A DNA stretch of 64,000 bases from CAWGCA01 sp963820955 (GTDB lineage: Bacteria; Pseudomonadota; Gammaproteobacteria; Chromatiales; Chromatiaceae): the NCBI GenBank assembly GCA_963820955.1, contig CAWGCA010000008.1:1-64000 (forward strand), read 5' to 3'. Within the stretch, counting starts at the first letter, position 1. Each line of letters begins with the position of its first letter. Below the pieces are notes generated by a model. The model was given only the letters and a program-made list of their open reading frames with translations. It was not told the DNA's origin and ran no database searches. Of this stretch, positions 45,001 to 53,069 are shown one piece after another. A program made the translations under genes and the position numbers.

Positions 45001-45279
45001 ATAAAACTGCCGCCGAACAAGGCCCTGCTGGCAGCCATCGGCGGTATGAGTGCTTTACAGGCTATAGTCAGTTTGCTTCCGGCAACACGGCGTCTGCTCG
45101 GCACCACTCCCTTGGCCATGATCGACCTGATTATAGTCGCCGCTGGTGTTCTGGGTCCGCTGATTGTGAACGAGGCAACCAAACCCTCGGCACCGAAGAA
45201 AGTCATCGCGGAACTAAAGAGTCGTTCGGACGGGACTCCGGTTATAGAAAAAAACAGTAAACAGGAGCAAGCAGCGTGA
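42097..45279 (+). CDS. Type II cation-transporting P-type ATPase with HMA-like N-terminal domain
   Basis: 1,060 residues. Residues about 20-90 (GRVRFEVLGLYRSPKLKQRL, GIHSVEANILTGRLLV) form an HMA-like fold without the CxxC metal pair. A cation-ATPase N-terminal domain follows (about 150-215), then the actuator domain with LTGES (about 317), the PEGLP membrane motif typical of Ca2+/Na+ type II pumps (about 428), DKTGTLT with the phosphorylated Asp (about 477), MTGDGINDGPAL (about 774) and a C-terminal group of helices with NLVTDIFPGLALSMEPPE. The ion is not certain; Ca2+ or Na+ is likely from PEGLP and the NPMQLLWINLVTD helix. Its stop overlaps the start of the MetK-like gene. Confidence 0.9.
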   Translation: MNNTNSTGQLSSRLVTPVHIGKRGRVRFEVLGLYRSPKLKQRLEQRLGGAAGIHSVEANILTGRLLVTHSPDRLLSDIIKLIDAELVRVKQAKRKIRKTSPQPLKVGIKRALEDVANLLGRGGHSSSPLPAFGATAAATAPAAVAKQRQESKSWHIMSPDQVLEHLVVSIQQGLSSEEAGVRLRHYGENSLTASEKRSDLAIFIDQFLNAPVALLGASAVISVMTGGTVDAMVIMGVVLINGMIGFITERQSEKAIASLAKSGVREVTVLRDGVTKTVMIEAIVPGDILLLVPGTYIAADIRLLQAHRLSVDESALTGESLPVSKNPKFSGSEETALGDRVNMGYMGTHVTGGSGQGIVIATAEATELGKIQTMVGEAEAPQTPMERQLEKLGTQMVYISAGVCAVVAVIGVLRGFGALEMLKSGVSLAVAAVPEGLPAVATTTLAMGISNMRKHNVSVRHLDAVETLGSVQVFCMDKTGTLTMNRMAVVAVHSGDQAFDVKDTRFHVNGDEFDPMSREELVRLMQVVSLCSEVELRGNADKPELEGSATEQALVDMALNSGIDVAALREKYPTIRTRYRAEGRPYMSTLHPYKDDKYLLAVKGSPDEVLEMCDHQIKNGELIPLTDEARASILKDNTRMAGGALRVLGAAYRELDSARMPAKTGHLIWLGLAGMADPMRPDMDKLIQMYHRAGIKTIMITGDQAATAQAIGEQLGLSGDKPLQVLESTKLDEMDPELLAGLAKNVQVFARVSPAHKLKIVRALQEAGYVVAMTGDGINDGPALKASDIGVAMGAGGTNVAREVSDVVLEDDNLHTMAVAIRQGRTIYGNIRKMIHFMVSTNLTEIEVMLIGIAAGWGQPMNPMQLLWINLVTDIFPGLALSMEPPEPGIMGRDPRDPNEAIIAGNDLKRMIFESGTIGLGVMGAYYVGMRRYGIGPGAATLAFNTLTMSELAHAYSSRSHYRNVFGGIKLPPNKALLAAIGGMSALQAIVSLLPATRRLLGTTPLAMIDLIIVAAGVLGPLIVNEATKPSAPKKVIAELKSRSDGTPVIEKNSKQEQAA

Positions 45280-46460
45280 ATGGTAGCTATATATTTACTT
45301 CAGAGTCGGTCACTATCGGCCACCCGGATAAGCTCTGCGATCAGGTAAGCGATGCCATTGTGGATAAATTCCTCAAGGGGGACCCCTCCTCGAGTATCGT
45401 GGCGGAGTGCGCCCTCTCCAGTGGCGTCATGTTTATCTCGGCTCACTATGCATCCCAGGCAAAGTTCGATATTCAGGGAGTTGCGCGGAATACGATTCGG
45501 CAGGTGGGTTATTCCCCACGAGAATTCAACGCGGATGACTGTACCATCATGACCAGCTTTCAGAACCATACCGCGACGGACTACCGGCCATTGGATCTGG
45601 ATGAGCTCGACAACACGCAGATTGACAGAATAACCGCGAAAAATCCGGTCACTCTGTTCGGCTATGCCTGTGATCAGACCAAGGTACTGATGCCACTTCC
45701 TCTTTGGCTGGCGCATCGGTTGGCCGATCTGCTCGATTCACCCAAAGTTCGGAAAAAATTGCCCTATCTTCTGCCGGATGGCAAGGCTCAGGTAGCTATC
45801 GAGTTCGTGGACGGCAAACCCGAGCGCATCCACAGCATCTCTCTGGTTACCAGCCAATCCGATGCGGCAGCCGTGGATCTGAACCAGTTGCACGGAGATA
45901 TGATTGAACACGTAATCGAGCCCGCACTCAAAAAAGAGGGATTCGGGGTAGATGACAAGACAAATATATTTGTAAATCCAGAGGGCCTTCAGATTGGAGG
46001 GGGGCCAGCCGTTCACTCCGGCCTGACCGGAAGAAAGACCGGCATAGATACTTATGGGGAATATGCCCGCCACAGTGGGGCCGCCTTGAGCGGAAAGGAC
46101 CCGATGCGTATTGACCGTGTTGGAGCCTATGCGGCTCGCTATGCGGCTAAAAATCTGGTGGCGGCAGGACTTGCAAGGGAGTGTGAGGTTCAACTGAGCT
46201 ATACGGTCGGTGCGGCCAGGCCCATCAGCCTGCATGTACGCACCTTTGGCACCGGGACTGTGGATGACAGTGAATTAGCGGCGCGCCTGGACAAGGCCAT
46301 AGATTTCCGCCTGGGCGCCATCGTGCGGGACCTGCGGCTACAGAAGCTGCCTTCCGAAATAGAGGGGATCTACAGCAAGCTCGCGGTCTATGGTCAGATG
46401 GGACGAGAGGATCTCAAGGTGCCCTGGGAGAAAACGGATAAGGTCAAGGCGCTGACCTGA
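45276..46460 (+). CDS. Divergent S-adenosylmethionine synthetase (MetK-like)
   Basis: 394 residues from GTG 45276, overlapping the ATPase stop by four bases. ESVTIGHPDKLCDQVSDAIV (substrate loop with catalytic His-Pro-Asp-Lys), FGYACDQTKVLMPLPLWLAH, HSGAALSGKDPMRIDRVGAY (second MetK signature) and SYTVGAARPISLHV support a MetK fold. The first signature GAGDQG, which handles ATP/methionine in canonical enzymes, is replaced by TAKNPVTL. Either it still makes SAM with altered kinetics, or it has another role. Tight coupling to a P-type ATPase is not a layout I know for housekeeping MetK. GAGCAAGCAGC before GTG is only a weak ribosome site, so re-initiation after the ATPase is likely. Confidence 0.82.
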   Translation: MNGSYIFTSESVTIGHPDKLCDQVSDAIVDKFLKGDPSSSIVAECALSSGVMFISAHYASQAKFDIQGVARNTIRQVGYSPREFNADDCTIMTSFQNHTATDYRPLDLDELDNTQIDRITAKNPVTLFGYACDQTKVLMPLPLWLAHRLADLLDSPKVRKKLPYLLPDGKAQVAIEFVDGKPERIHSISLVTSQSDAAAVDLNQLHGDMIEHVIEPALKKEGFGVDDKTNIFVNPEGLQIGGGPAVHSGLTGRKTGIDTYGEYARHSGAALSGKDPMRIDRVGAYAARYAAKNLVAAGLARECEVQLSYTVGAARPISLHVRTFGTGTVDDSELAARLDKAIDFRLGAIVRDLRLQKLPSEIEGIYSKLAVYGQMGREDLKVPWEKTDKVKALT

Positions 46461-46490
46461 CCAGGATAATCCTGGTACGGCACAAAAGCG

Positions 46491-46526
46491 GATGTAAGGT
46501 GCCCTCCGGGCACCTGCGTACATTTT
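46491..46526 (+). terminator. Terminator of the ATPase-MetK operon
   Basis: AGGTGCCC(TCC)GGGCACCT, extended by partial pairing of GATGTA with TACATT, followed by TTATCC; 38 bases after the metK-like stop. Confidence 0.7.
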
Positions 46527-46666
46527 ATCCAGGAATTTCATCTTGAAAGTGCCGCTCTGCAATTTGAATTCGGTACTTCTGTTAAGATTGATATCCTGCT
46601 AAAAAGCGAGACCGGTATTGTCTTAAAACGGCCTGTTTCCGGAGTGATTGTTGGTAAGTCGGTAGG

Positions 46667-46807
46667 CTAGTGGGCCATGCGGGAAGTGATGAGCCAATGT
46701 TGCGTTGCACCCCTTGGAAAGGGCCTGCCATTCCCTGCGCTGTGCGCCTTACCTTGGCTCATCTGCGGCGCTCTGTGGATAACCGAACTTGCCGCATGGC
46801 CCACTAG
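46667..46807. mobile_element. MITE-like palindromic element, about 141 bp
   Basis: CTAGTGGGCCATGCGGGAAG at the left is inverted at the right as CTTGCCGCATGGCCCACTAG (one mismatch). Inside, GATGAGCCAA and TTGGCTCATC form a second inverted pair. No coding capacity. A solo right-hand part recurs at 53699-53741. Confidence 0.6.
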
Positions 46808-46948
46808 CATTATCAGATACCCTGGCAAGCCAGATCGGTCTTTCTGATCTATCCTATACATTTGATTCGCCGCCCCTTTTATTGCACACTCTGGGTAACC
46901 AGAACAGATTGAATCTGTCCCCTTGTTTGATGGGCCTTACTCAAAATA

Positions 46949-47269
46949 ATGTCCAATATCCATATAAAACACCATCATAGCTTGAGACATGACGAGACCC
47001 GTGCACGGGTGGAACAGATCGCCCGATATGCGAGAAACAAGTACAAGGTCAAGTACGCCTGGCGGGGCAATCAGCTGCACCTCCAGCACAAGGGCTCTTC
47101 TGTTGCAGTCTATCTTGGGGATGGATGTATAGAACTGAAGGTTAAATTAGGGCTGTTGTTTGTGCCTATGAAAGGCAAGATCGAGAAAGCAATCCGCAAG
47201 AATCTGCACAGCACGATAGGGGACCGTAAAGGGGCTCCCGATTCCGTCACCCTTTACGAAAAGGTGTAA
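46949..47269 (+). CDS. Polyhydroxyalkanoic acid system family protein
   Basis: 106 residues, MSNIHIKHHHSLRHDETRAR then VEQIARYARNKYKVKYAWRG and VYLGDGCIELKVKLGLLFVP, MKGKIEKAIRKNL. This matches the small PHA-granule-region family (TIGR02610-type), which has a beta-alpha-beta ligand-binding-like fold and is often found with PHA or stress genes. A close paralogue sits at 53070. No PHA synthase lies in the window, so a role in storage polymer is only inferred. No strong ribosome site is seen. Confidence 0.82.
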   Translation: MSNIHIKHHHSLRHDETRARVEQIARYARNKYKVKYAWRGNQLHLQHKGSSVAVYLGDGCIELKVKLGLLFVPMKGKIEKAIRKNLHSTIGDRKGAPDSVTLYEKV

Positions 47270-47324
47270 TAAGCTTCTAAACCGTTTGTCCTTCCTTGGA
47301 CCAGAGAATTACAGATTGAATCTG

Positions 47325-47639
47325 TCAACGATTCTTGCCCGCACTATCAGTACTGTTGGGTGTCCGTTTCGTTTCTAGTAGTCCGGATGTTGCTTCCCTT
47401 TTATCCCGCAGTTCTTCCTGCACTTCATCAACCAGATCGTCCACTAGCTCCCCAAACTCAGATGCACTTTCGCGAACCTTTTCGTAAACTCGAATACTAC
47501 CCTTTAGAAAACTGCGTGCCACCGGACGAACCACGGGGGCCAGTACAGTTACTGCAAAGGGTACCAATATCGCGACGCTCAGATTGATCGCCAGAATTTT
47601 CATCGTGTCGTTCTTCAGCAGGACCTGAAGCTGCTTCAT
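47325..47639 (-). CDS. DUF5132-type small membrane protein
   Basis: ATG 47639 with CAGGAGT upstream gives 104 residues. One long hydrophobic segment (LAINLSVAILVPFAVTVLAP, about 14-35) precedes an amphipathic, acidic helix (VYEKVRESASEFGELVDDLV). This agrees with DUF5132 proteins found beside cation pumps and stress genes; the function is unknown. The frame continues 14 codons upstream, but the ribosome site supports the shorter form. Confidence 0.72.
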   Translation of the reverse strand: MKQLQVLLKNDTMKILAINLSVAILVPFAVTVLAPVVRPVARSFLKGSIRVYEKVRESASEFGELVDDLVDEVQEELRDKREATSGLLETKRTPNSTDSAGKNR

Positions 47640-48027
47640 TTTTCTACTCCTGTTTGCCGGATAAACATAGAACAAATCCAAACCAGGGGAACTCTGAACA
47701 ATCCATCTTTTGTCAGTTGGGCGAAAGACGGGATCGGGTAACGCTTCGAATTCTGGATACTGGATTCCGGGTCCCAGCGCGCTTCGACCGGAACGGCGAA
47801 TTAATCAGTGCACCCCTGGACTATGATACGTTATTACTTTTTTATCAATCTCTTACCTTCCACTCCTCAGACTTTTTAGCATACTTCCGGGCGGGGCGAA
47901 CCGGCCCATCGGAAACATGACATTAATTCGTAGTATAAGTGTCATCTAATAGTAATATTTAGGGTGTATCTTGATTACCAGTTGTTGAGATCAATCCGCG
48001 ATTTTAGCAAAACCTGAGGTGATCAAA

Positions 48028-48141
48028 ATGCAAGCAAATGGGAAAAGCGAGAACGATGCCTCCTCGATATCTGAACTGGCAGTGCCCGTAATATTTGTTG
48101 CCGGACTGTTTGCGCTGGTAGCATTGCTCAGCCAATTTTAG
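48028..48141 (+). CDS. Very small single-helix membrane protein (37 residues)
   Basis: ATG 48028 is preceded by GAGGTGATCAAA, a near-ideal ribosome site. The product MQANGKSENDASSISELAVP, VIFVAGLFALVALLSQF is a hydrophilic N-terminus plus one transmembrane helix ending at the stop. A clear terminator follows 16 bases after the stop. Such single-helix proteins are often regulators or subunits of membrane complexes; no partner is evident. Conservation would need checking, but the RBS-ORF-terminator architecture is convincing. Confidence 0.65.
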   Translation: MQANGKSENDASSISELAVPVIFVAGLFALVALLSQF

Positions 48142-48157
48142 AGAACCTGATTTAGTA

Positions 48158-48186
48158 GCCGATACTTCGGTATCGGTTTTGTTTTT
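48158..48186 (+). terminator. Strong terminator after the 37-residue gene
   Basis: CCGATAC(TTCG)GTATCGG followed by TTTTGTTTTT: perfect seven-pair stem, stable TTCG loop and long T-run. Confidence 0.9.
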
Positions 48187-48766
48187 AGCGCGAATACGCG
48201 GCGGCTGTTTGTTGTACCGGTGTTTCGGCCGACCTCTGTTTAGCGCTGAAAGACTTAATAGCGATTTCACCGATCAGTTGGCTCGTGGTCATGATCGCTG
48301 TTCCCCCCGCGATTGCCTTCATGCCAGGCTTAAGCCTGGCCAGCTGTGGTATCAGGGATGTACTGCTCGAAGTCAGTGCTGTTGCAGTGATAGCAGCAAG
48401 CAGTTCTCTGAGGCGTGCTCGGTCGTCGAGTTCGTATCCGTACAGCAGGGCTATCTGCATGACAAGCGTCATGTTGAGAATCATCATGAACGTTGTGCCA
48501 GTTGCCAGGCCCAGGAACCTGAATGCCGACCCAACCATGGGTAGTAGCGTGGGCGCATGAATCAGCGCACTACCCACCAGGGAGAGCGGGACCTGAGCCG
48601 CAATGAATCGTCTTGCCAGGCGTTCGGGGCTGTCATCGGGATATCGGGCTTTCATCATGGCCACCTGTCTGCCCATATCCCCTTTTCGCAAGCCCATACA
48701 ATAGTAAAAGAATTTTTCTGTGGCCAAATTCCATTGAGTGGATGCTTTAACAGTACCGTCGTTCAT
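48185..48766 (-). CDS. Hypothetical membrane-associated protein
   Basis: From ATG 48766 (MNDGTVKASTQWNLATEKFF) 193 residues; a GTG five codons earlier is possible. Hydrophobic helices at about 57-75 (VPLSLVGSALIHAPTLLPMV), 80-105 and 150-165. The C-terminal third contains Gly/Ser/Thr-rich ITATALTSSSTSLIP and KPGMKAIAGGTAIMTTSQLI. The topology resembles EcsC-like or vitamin-K-epoxide-unrelated small membrane proteins, but I cannot assign a family. The ribosome site is weak. It ends convergently against the terminator of the 37-residue gene. Confidence 0.6.
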   Translation of the reverse strand: MNDGTVKASTQWNLATEKFFYYCMGLRKGDMGRQVAMMKARYPDDSPERLARRFIAAQVPLSLVGSALIHAPTLLPMVGSAFRFLGLATGTTFMMILNMTLVMQIALLYGYELDDRARLRELLAAITATALTSSSTSLIPQLARLKPGMKAIAGGTAIMTTSQLIGEIAIKSFSAKQRSAETPVQQTAAAYSR

Positions 48767-49233
48767 ACCCAGTTGTCTCACTTAAATTTTAAAGGCTACG
48801 ATTTCGTTGATGAGTCAAGACCAGTTTTTTCTTTCTTCCGACAAATATCAATCATCGTGGGGAGATAATAAGGCTTGGTCATTGTTCCAAAATCAGCATT
48901 GGTTAGCTGTTCGATCGTGGTAGTCAGATCGATATAGCGTTTAGAACAATACTAAAATTCGACCAGTCGGGTGATACCTTTTTTCCTGGCTTAACCTCTG
49001 GTGTGCCACGATGCTTATTCTAGCTCTAGATTCGCTGTTCAATCGACGGAATATTCAGTTTTTTTATACTTTATTGATTTGCAGCAGTGACTATAAGGGG
49101 CGAAAAAGATAGCGTGGATAAGCGATATTTCTCTCTGACCGGTTTCAATCAGCAGGGGGAGATTATTTTTATCTCTATAAGATAAATAAAGTTGTGGGTA
49201 TTACATCAAGCGCATGAGGGGGGTCTTTCATGC

Positions 49234-49247
49234 GTGATTTAAATCAT
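49234..49247. promoter_or_regulatory. FNR/CRP-like palindrome upstream of glycine-zipper gene
   Basis: GTGATTTAAATCAT has the perfect core TGAT-N4-ATCA and lies 85 bases before ATG 49333. No other gene occurs in 48800-49332, which is AT-rich. Confidence 0.5.
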
Positions 49248-49332
49248 TCGGTTGTTTCCGTGATAGAGAAGTAAATTTCGACTCTACTAGCTTTCTATAA
49301 ATATATCGATTAACCAGATCTATGGAGAAACT

Positions 49333-49578
49333 ATGGACAACAATATCAAAAATTCCCTGATGCTTGCCGGCGGCGCCATTGCGGGTGGATACGGGGGTTC
49401 CTGGGTCGCTCAGCGTTTATGCGCGGCGATGAATTGCAGCCTTGGGCCGTGGGGGTCCGCGATAGGCGCCATGCTCGGGGCCATGGCGGGAACTGCACTG
49501 ACGAAAACCATGATGGGTGACCCGCAGGTTATCCCTGACTTCGAACCAGAGTCAGTGGATATCGCCGAGACTGAATAG
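49333..49578 (+). CDS. Small glycine-zipper membrane protein
   Basis: 81 residues after TATGGAGAAACT. MDNNIKNSLMLAGGAIAGGY, GGSWVAQRLCAAMN, then LGPWGSAIGAMLGAMAGTAL: two Gly/Ala-rich helices with GxxxG spacing separated by a two-Cys loop, and an acidic tail TMMGDPQVIPDFEPESVDIA. Paralogue of the broken gene at 39783. I do not know a named family. Glycine-zipper hairpins insert into membranes and can oligomerise. The FNR-like site upstream suggests induction at low oxygen. Confidence 0.75.
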   Translation: MDNNIKNSLMLAGGAIAGGYGGSWVAQRLCAAMNCSLGPWGSAIGAMLGAMAGTALTKTMMGDPQVIPDFEPESVDIAETE

Positions 49579-49612
49579 CAGCTGGGTACAGTCCCCGGCT
49601 GAAAATCTAAAT

Positions 49613-49653
49613 AGAAAAACAGCATAGAAATGTTGTGCTACTGCTGTTTTTCC
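49613..49653 (+). terminator. Terminator of the glycine-zipper gene
   Basis: GAAAAACAGC pairs with GCTGTTTTTC across a 20-base loop that itself can pair weakly; the T-run is part of the stem. It is 34 bases after the stop. Confidence 0.55.
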
Positions 49654-49872
49654 CGGCTTCCGTGCAGCGGAGGCTGGCGGGGGTGGCGTGGTGTTTGTTG
49701 AGCACCCAAATTATACGGCCGAATTTTTTCAACCCTGTCAGTGATCGTCCACGGCTGTGTGAAAACGGAATGGGATGGCCAACGGGCCTGTGTGGCCAGT
49801 TACTAGTTGTGATTCTACAGCCTTGGAATGGCTAACATGGAGTAGAGTTGCGATTAAAGGGGAGGGGAGACA

Positions 49873-51252
49873 GTGGCAGAGATGACTGATTTTACTTTTT
49901 GGATGACAGTGATCATCTTTGCGGCAACGATTTTGGCCGTTGTCGTTGGGATCGTTGACAGTTCAGTAGCGGCGGTCCTGGGAGTTTTGGCCATGGTGTG
50001 GCTTGGAACCATGACTGAATCGGATGCTTTTAATGCAGTTGATTGGAACGTCATGGCCATTTTGGTGGCTATCTGGATTATCGCCGGTTATCTGGGCAAG
50101 ACCGGTATCCCCGAATGGCTATCGGTCAAGGCATTAGTGATATCGAGAGGAAATGGCGCGCTGCTGGTCATGATTCTCTCCATGCTCTCGGGTATCATCT
50201 CTCTGGTGGTGGACAATGTGGTTGTTATCCTGATGATGGCACCTGTGGCTATTCCCATTGTCCGTCATCTTAATCTTCCTTTGGCCCCGGTCATTTTGAT
50301 GATTGGATTCAGCTCGAATTTCATGGGTACAGCATTGCTGCTGGGGGATCTGCCACCACAGATGCTACACAGTGTTTCGGGCATCGAATTCATGGAATTC
50401 ATCTGGCAGGATGGACGCCCTTCCTCTTTCCCGATCCTGATGGTTACCTTCGTACTGACCCTCTTCGTCATGTATTTGTTCGGGTTCCGAACCCCGGGTA
50501 AGAAGGGATCTGCTGTTGGCGATGTCTCAGGCTCTTCAGACTCGAGTGGAAAAGGTGCAGTATCCACCACTGGACTTCCGTTTGACGCATCTATACCCGA
50601 TAAACTGTTTGCGACCATTGTTGTGATCGGCTTTTTTGCCACCATCATCGCTATGGCATTACGTGAATATCTGGGTTTCCAACTCGGCTTCATCGCTCTG
50701 ACCGGCGCAATGATTCTCATCATAGTCGTGGAGGGCATTGGGCACCGCATCAAGAAACCCGAATTCGAAGAGATACTCCAGGAACTCGACTGGCGGGCAA
50801 TCTTTTTCTATATCGGATTGTTTGCATTGGTTGGGGGCTTTGAGAAAACACATCTGTTACAGGATTTAGCAAATTATCTTGCGCCGCTGTTCCAGGAGAA
50901 CCTCATCGCCGGTGCATCCCTGCTTTACTGGGTGACCATACCCATTGTCGGGGTGGTAGAGCATGATGCCTACATTTTGACGTTCCTCTATATGATCCGC
51001 GATCTTGGTGCGCAGGGAGTTGAGGCCTGGCCACTCTACTGGATGCTGGTCTGGTCTGGCACCCTGGGCAGCAATCTGACAATTGCAGGGGCACCGGCCC
51101 TGTATGTTGCCTTGAATATTGTGGAACGCGAGGACAAGCGAAAAGTCCCCATACGGGAGTTTCTTAAGTGGAGTGTGACTTTCACCCTGGCCGCCAGTGT
51201 GATCGCCTTCATATTCGGCATGCTCATCTGGGTGGTGCCTTTTGCCAACTGA
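49873..51252 (+). CDS. NhaD/ArsB-type (ion transporter superfamily) antiporter
   Basis: 459 residues with about eleven membrane helices, start GTG 49873 after GGGGAGGGGAGACA. Family motifs: LGVLAMVWLGTMTESDAFNA, LVVDNVVVILMMAPVAIPIV (conserved membrane-embedded Asp-Asn), IGFSSNFMGTALLLGDLPPQ, and in the second half WRAIFFYIGLFALVGGFEKT and GTLGSNLTIAGAPALYVAL. This two-fold pattern is that of NhaD Na+/H+ antiporters and arsenite permeases. No ars genes are adjacent, so Na+/H+ exchange is more likely. It is followed after 86 bases by a tandem universal stress protein, a common pairing. Confidence 0.87.
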   Translation: MAEMTDFTFWMTVIIFAATILAVVVGIVDSSVAAVLGVLAMVWLGTMTESDAFNAVDWNVMAILVAIWIIAGYLGKTGIPEWLSVKALVISRGNGALLVMILSMLSGIISLVVDNVVVILMMAPVAIPIVRHLNLPLAPVILMIGFSSNFMGTALLLGDLPPQMLHSVSGIEFMEFIWQDGRPSSFPILMVTFVLTLFVMYLFGFRTPGKKGSAVGDVSGSSDSSGKGAVSTTGLPFDASIPDKLFATIVVIGFFATIIAMALREYLGFQLGFIALTGAMILIIVVEGIGHRIKKPEFEEILQELDWRAIFFYIGLFALVGGFEKTHLLQDLANYLAPLFQENLIAGASLLYWVTIPIVGVVEHDAYILTFLYMIRDLGAQGVEAWPLYWMLVWSGTLGSNLTIAGAPALYVALNIVEREDKRKVPIREFLKWSVTFTLAASVIAFIFGMLIWVVPFAN

Positions 51253-51338
51253 CATCAGAACAGCGCGCTTGCAGAGGTTCACAGGTAAAGCTGTCTGTTA
51301 CAAAGTAAATGGACTAACCCAGATTGGGGGAAGGAATA

Positions 51339-52223
51339 ATGTTTAAGAGAGTATTGGTGCCGCTTGACGGATCGGCCTTGTCGGAAAGAGTCTTGCCCAT
51401 TGCCAAGCGGCTTGCCCGATCCTTCGATTCCCGTATCGACCTGGTCTACGTTAACCCGACACCATCTGACGATATTCCCGACGAGATTGCCTCTCAGGCG
51501 GGGGAAGAAGGCGACGCCTATCTGAAGGGCGTCGCGGACGCGTTAATCGCCGATATCGGGGAGGAGAGGATAGGCTATTTTGTGCGCTCGGGTTATCCAG
51601 CCTCTATGATCATTGAGGAGGGTGAATCCAAGGAAGAATCCCTGATCCTGATGTCAACCCACGGCTACTCGGGCGTGCAACGTCTGCTGCTGGGCAGCGT
51701 CGCGTCCAAGGTCGTTCAGGCAGCGAAAATACCCGTGCTGTTGGTACCGGCGGAAGCCAAGAATCCGAAGGGTAATCTGGTCGAGTTCGAGAGGGCTATC
51801 GTGCCGCTGGATGGTTCAAAGCTTGCCGAGTGTGTTCTGCCCTATGCGATAAATTTATGTAAAACGCTGGATATGGAGTTGATCCTGGTAAGGTCTTATC
51901 ATCCGAATTTTCCAGGAACATCCATCCGTATGCATGATGTATCGCAGATCGTGCATGATTCGGCGGAAAACTATCTCAAGGCGAAGCTCGAAGAACTCGA
52001 GGGGGAAGGGTTGGAAAAAGTCTCCTACAAGGTACTGCGAGGACTGCCTGCTGAACAGCTTACCGATTTCGCCATCGAGACCCCGAACAGTCTTACAACT
52101 ATGTGTACCCATGGGCGGCATGGTATCGGACGATGGGTGCTTGGCAGCGTAACCGGGGCAGTCATCCAGTGCTCTGAGGAGCCAGTACTGGTGATTCGGA
52201 GTAGCAATGAGGGGAATTGCTAG
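51339..52223 (+). CDS. Tandem universal stress protein (two UspA domains)
   Basis: 294 residues from ATG 51339, with GGGGGAAGGAATA upstream deciding this start. Domain one (1-145) begins MFKRVLVPLDGSALSERVLP and ends with MSTHGYSGVQRLLLGSVASK, VVQAAKIPVLLV; domain two (about 152-290) begins RAIVPLDGSKLAECVLPYAI and ends THGRHGIGRWVLGSVTGAVI, QCSEEPVLVI. Both have the G-x(2)-G-x(9)-G-(S/T) ATP-binding motif of the ATP-binding subclass. Probably co-transcribed with the NhaD-type antiporter and may sense ATP to modulate it (inference). Confidence 0.92.
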   Translation: MFKRVLVPLDGSALSERVLPIAKRLARSFDSRIDLVYVNPTPSDDIPDEIASQAGEEGDAYLKGVADALIADIGEERIGYFVRSGYPASMIIEEGESKEESLILMSTHGYSGVQRLLLGSVASKVVQAAKIPVLLVPAEAKNPKGNLVEFERAIVPLDGSKLAECVLPYAINLCKTLDMELILVRSYHPNFPGTSIRMHDVSQIVHDSAENYLKAKLEELEGEGLEKVSYKVLRGLPAEQLTDFAIETPNSLTTMCTHGRHGIGRWVLGSVTGAVIQCSEEPVLVIRSSNEGNC

Positions 52224-52718
52224 ACCGCATTCCGCAAGAGGTAGGCCTGTTAAGAAACTCTGGCAAGGAATCAGTCGAATCTCGAGTGAATCTACTCGGC
52301 AACCGCCGCATGGCGTTGTACTATCCCTGCGTGGGAGGGGTATGACACTTGATTTTTATACTAATATAATTTCACTCTATTAGGGGGCTTCTGATTTATT
52401 CCTGCTCCATCATCCCGGCGCAGGCCGGGATCCAGTAACTTACTGTTTGCTTTGTGATGGATTCCATCATTTGCTTCGCAAGCGCTGCTTCCCTGTGCGC
52501 CGCTGCTCCGGATCTACGCTGCGCTTACACCCGGTAGTGACAAATAAATCAGAGTGCTTTCCGATACGATATGGTTTTGTGCGGTTGTCGGACTATTCGT
52601 GCCCTTTCCAGGAGAATCCAGCCGACACTCAACCGCCATAGCGCAATAGGATTGGAATAACTCGCTTTGCCTGCACCCTGGCTACCGCAGCTCCAACGTA
52701 GCCAGTAAACACACTGAA
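52224..52718. other. Intergenic stretch with a GC-rich palindrome
   Basis: TCCCGGC(GCAG)GCCGGGA at 52413-52430 is a perfect short palindrome of the interspersed type also seen near 63.7 kb. No gene is supported in the rest. Confidence 0.55.
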
Positions 52719-52937
52719 TCAGACAGTTGTGTGCATGTTCTTGGAGAGCGTCTTAATCAAGACTCCACTGGCGACCGAAAATGCGGCGGTAACGGCAGCG
52801 ATTTTTGCGAGTTCCTGGGGAGGTGGAAGGCGTAACTTGAAGCCGCCTTCAGCCTTTGCCATGCCCATGTTGTAATGAATCAACCCTTCGGTCATGAAGA
52901 CGACAAAGGTCACTCCGGGCACAACCCAACTTCCCAT
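52719..52937 (-). CDS. Small two-helix membrane protein
   Basis: 72 residues, start ATG 52937 after GAGGGGGTAGCGAT. Two hydrophobic segments (VVPGVTFVVFMTEGLIHYN, about 4-22, and IAAVTAAFSVASGVLIKTL, about 46-64) are joined by a loop with KLRLPPPQELAK. No family recognised. It lies divergently from the PHA-system-type gene at 53070, sharing a 130-base control region. Confidence 0.6.
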   Translation of the reverse strand: MGSWVVPGVTFVVFMTEGLIHYNMGMAKAEGGFKLRLPPPQELAKIAAVTAAFSVASGVLIKTLSKNMHTTV

Positions 52938-53069
52938 ATCGCTACCCCCTCTTGTTCGATTGGCATATTGATTAAACGCCTAAAGAGTAGCACACTCTAG
53001 GCCTGTCGAGTCATAATTGAGATATCAATATTCGGATTTTACTCAAGATCGAGGCTTCAGGCGTAGGCT

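Noticed and set aside
53020..53045. TTGAGATATCAA considered as an FNR site upstream of the second PHA-type gene
   Set aside because: The half-sites are two bases too close together compared with the consensus spacing.
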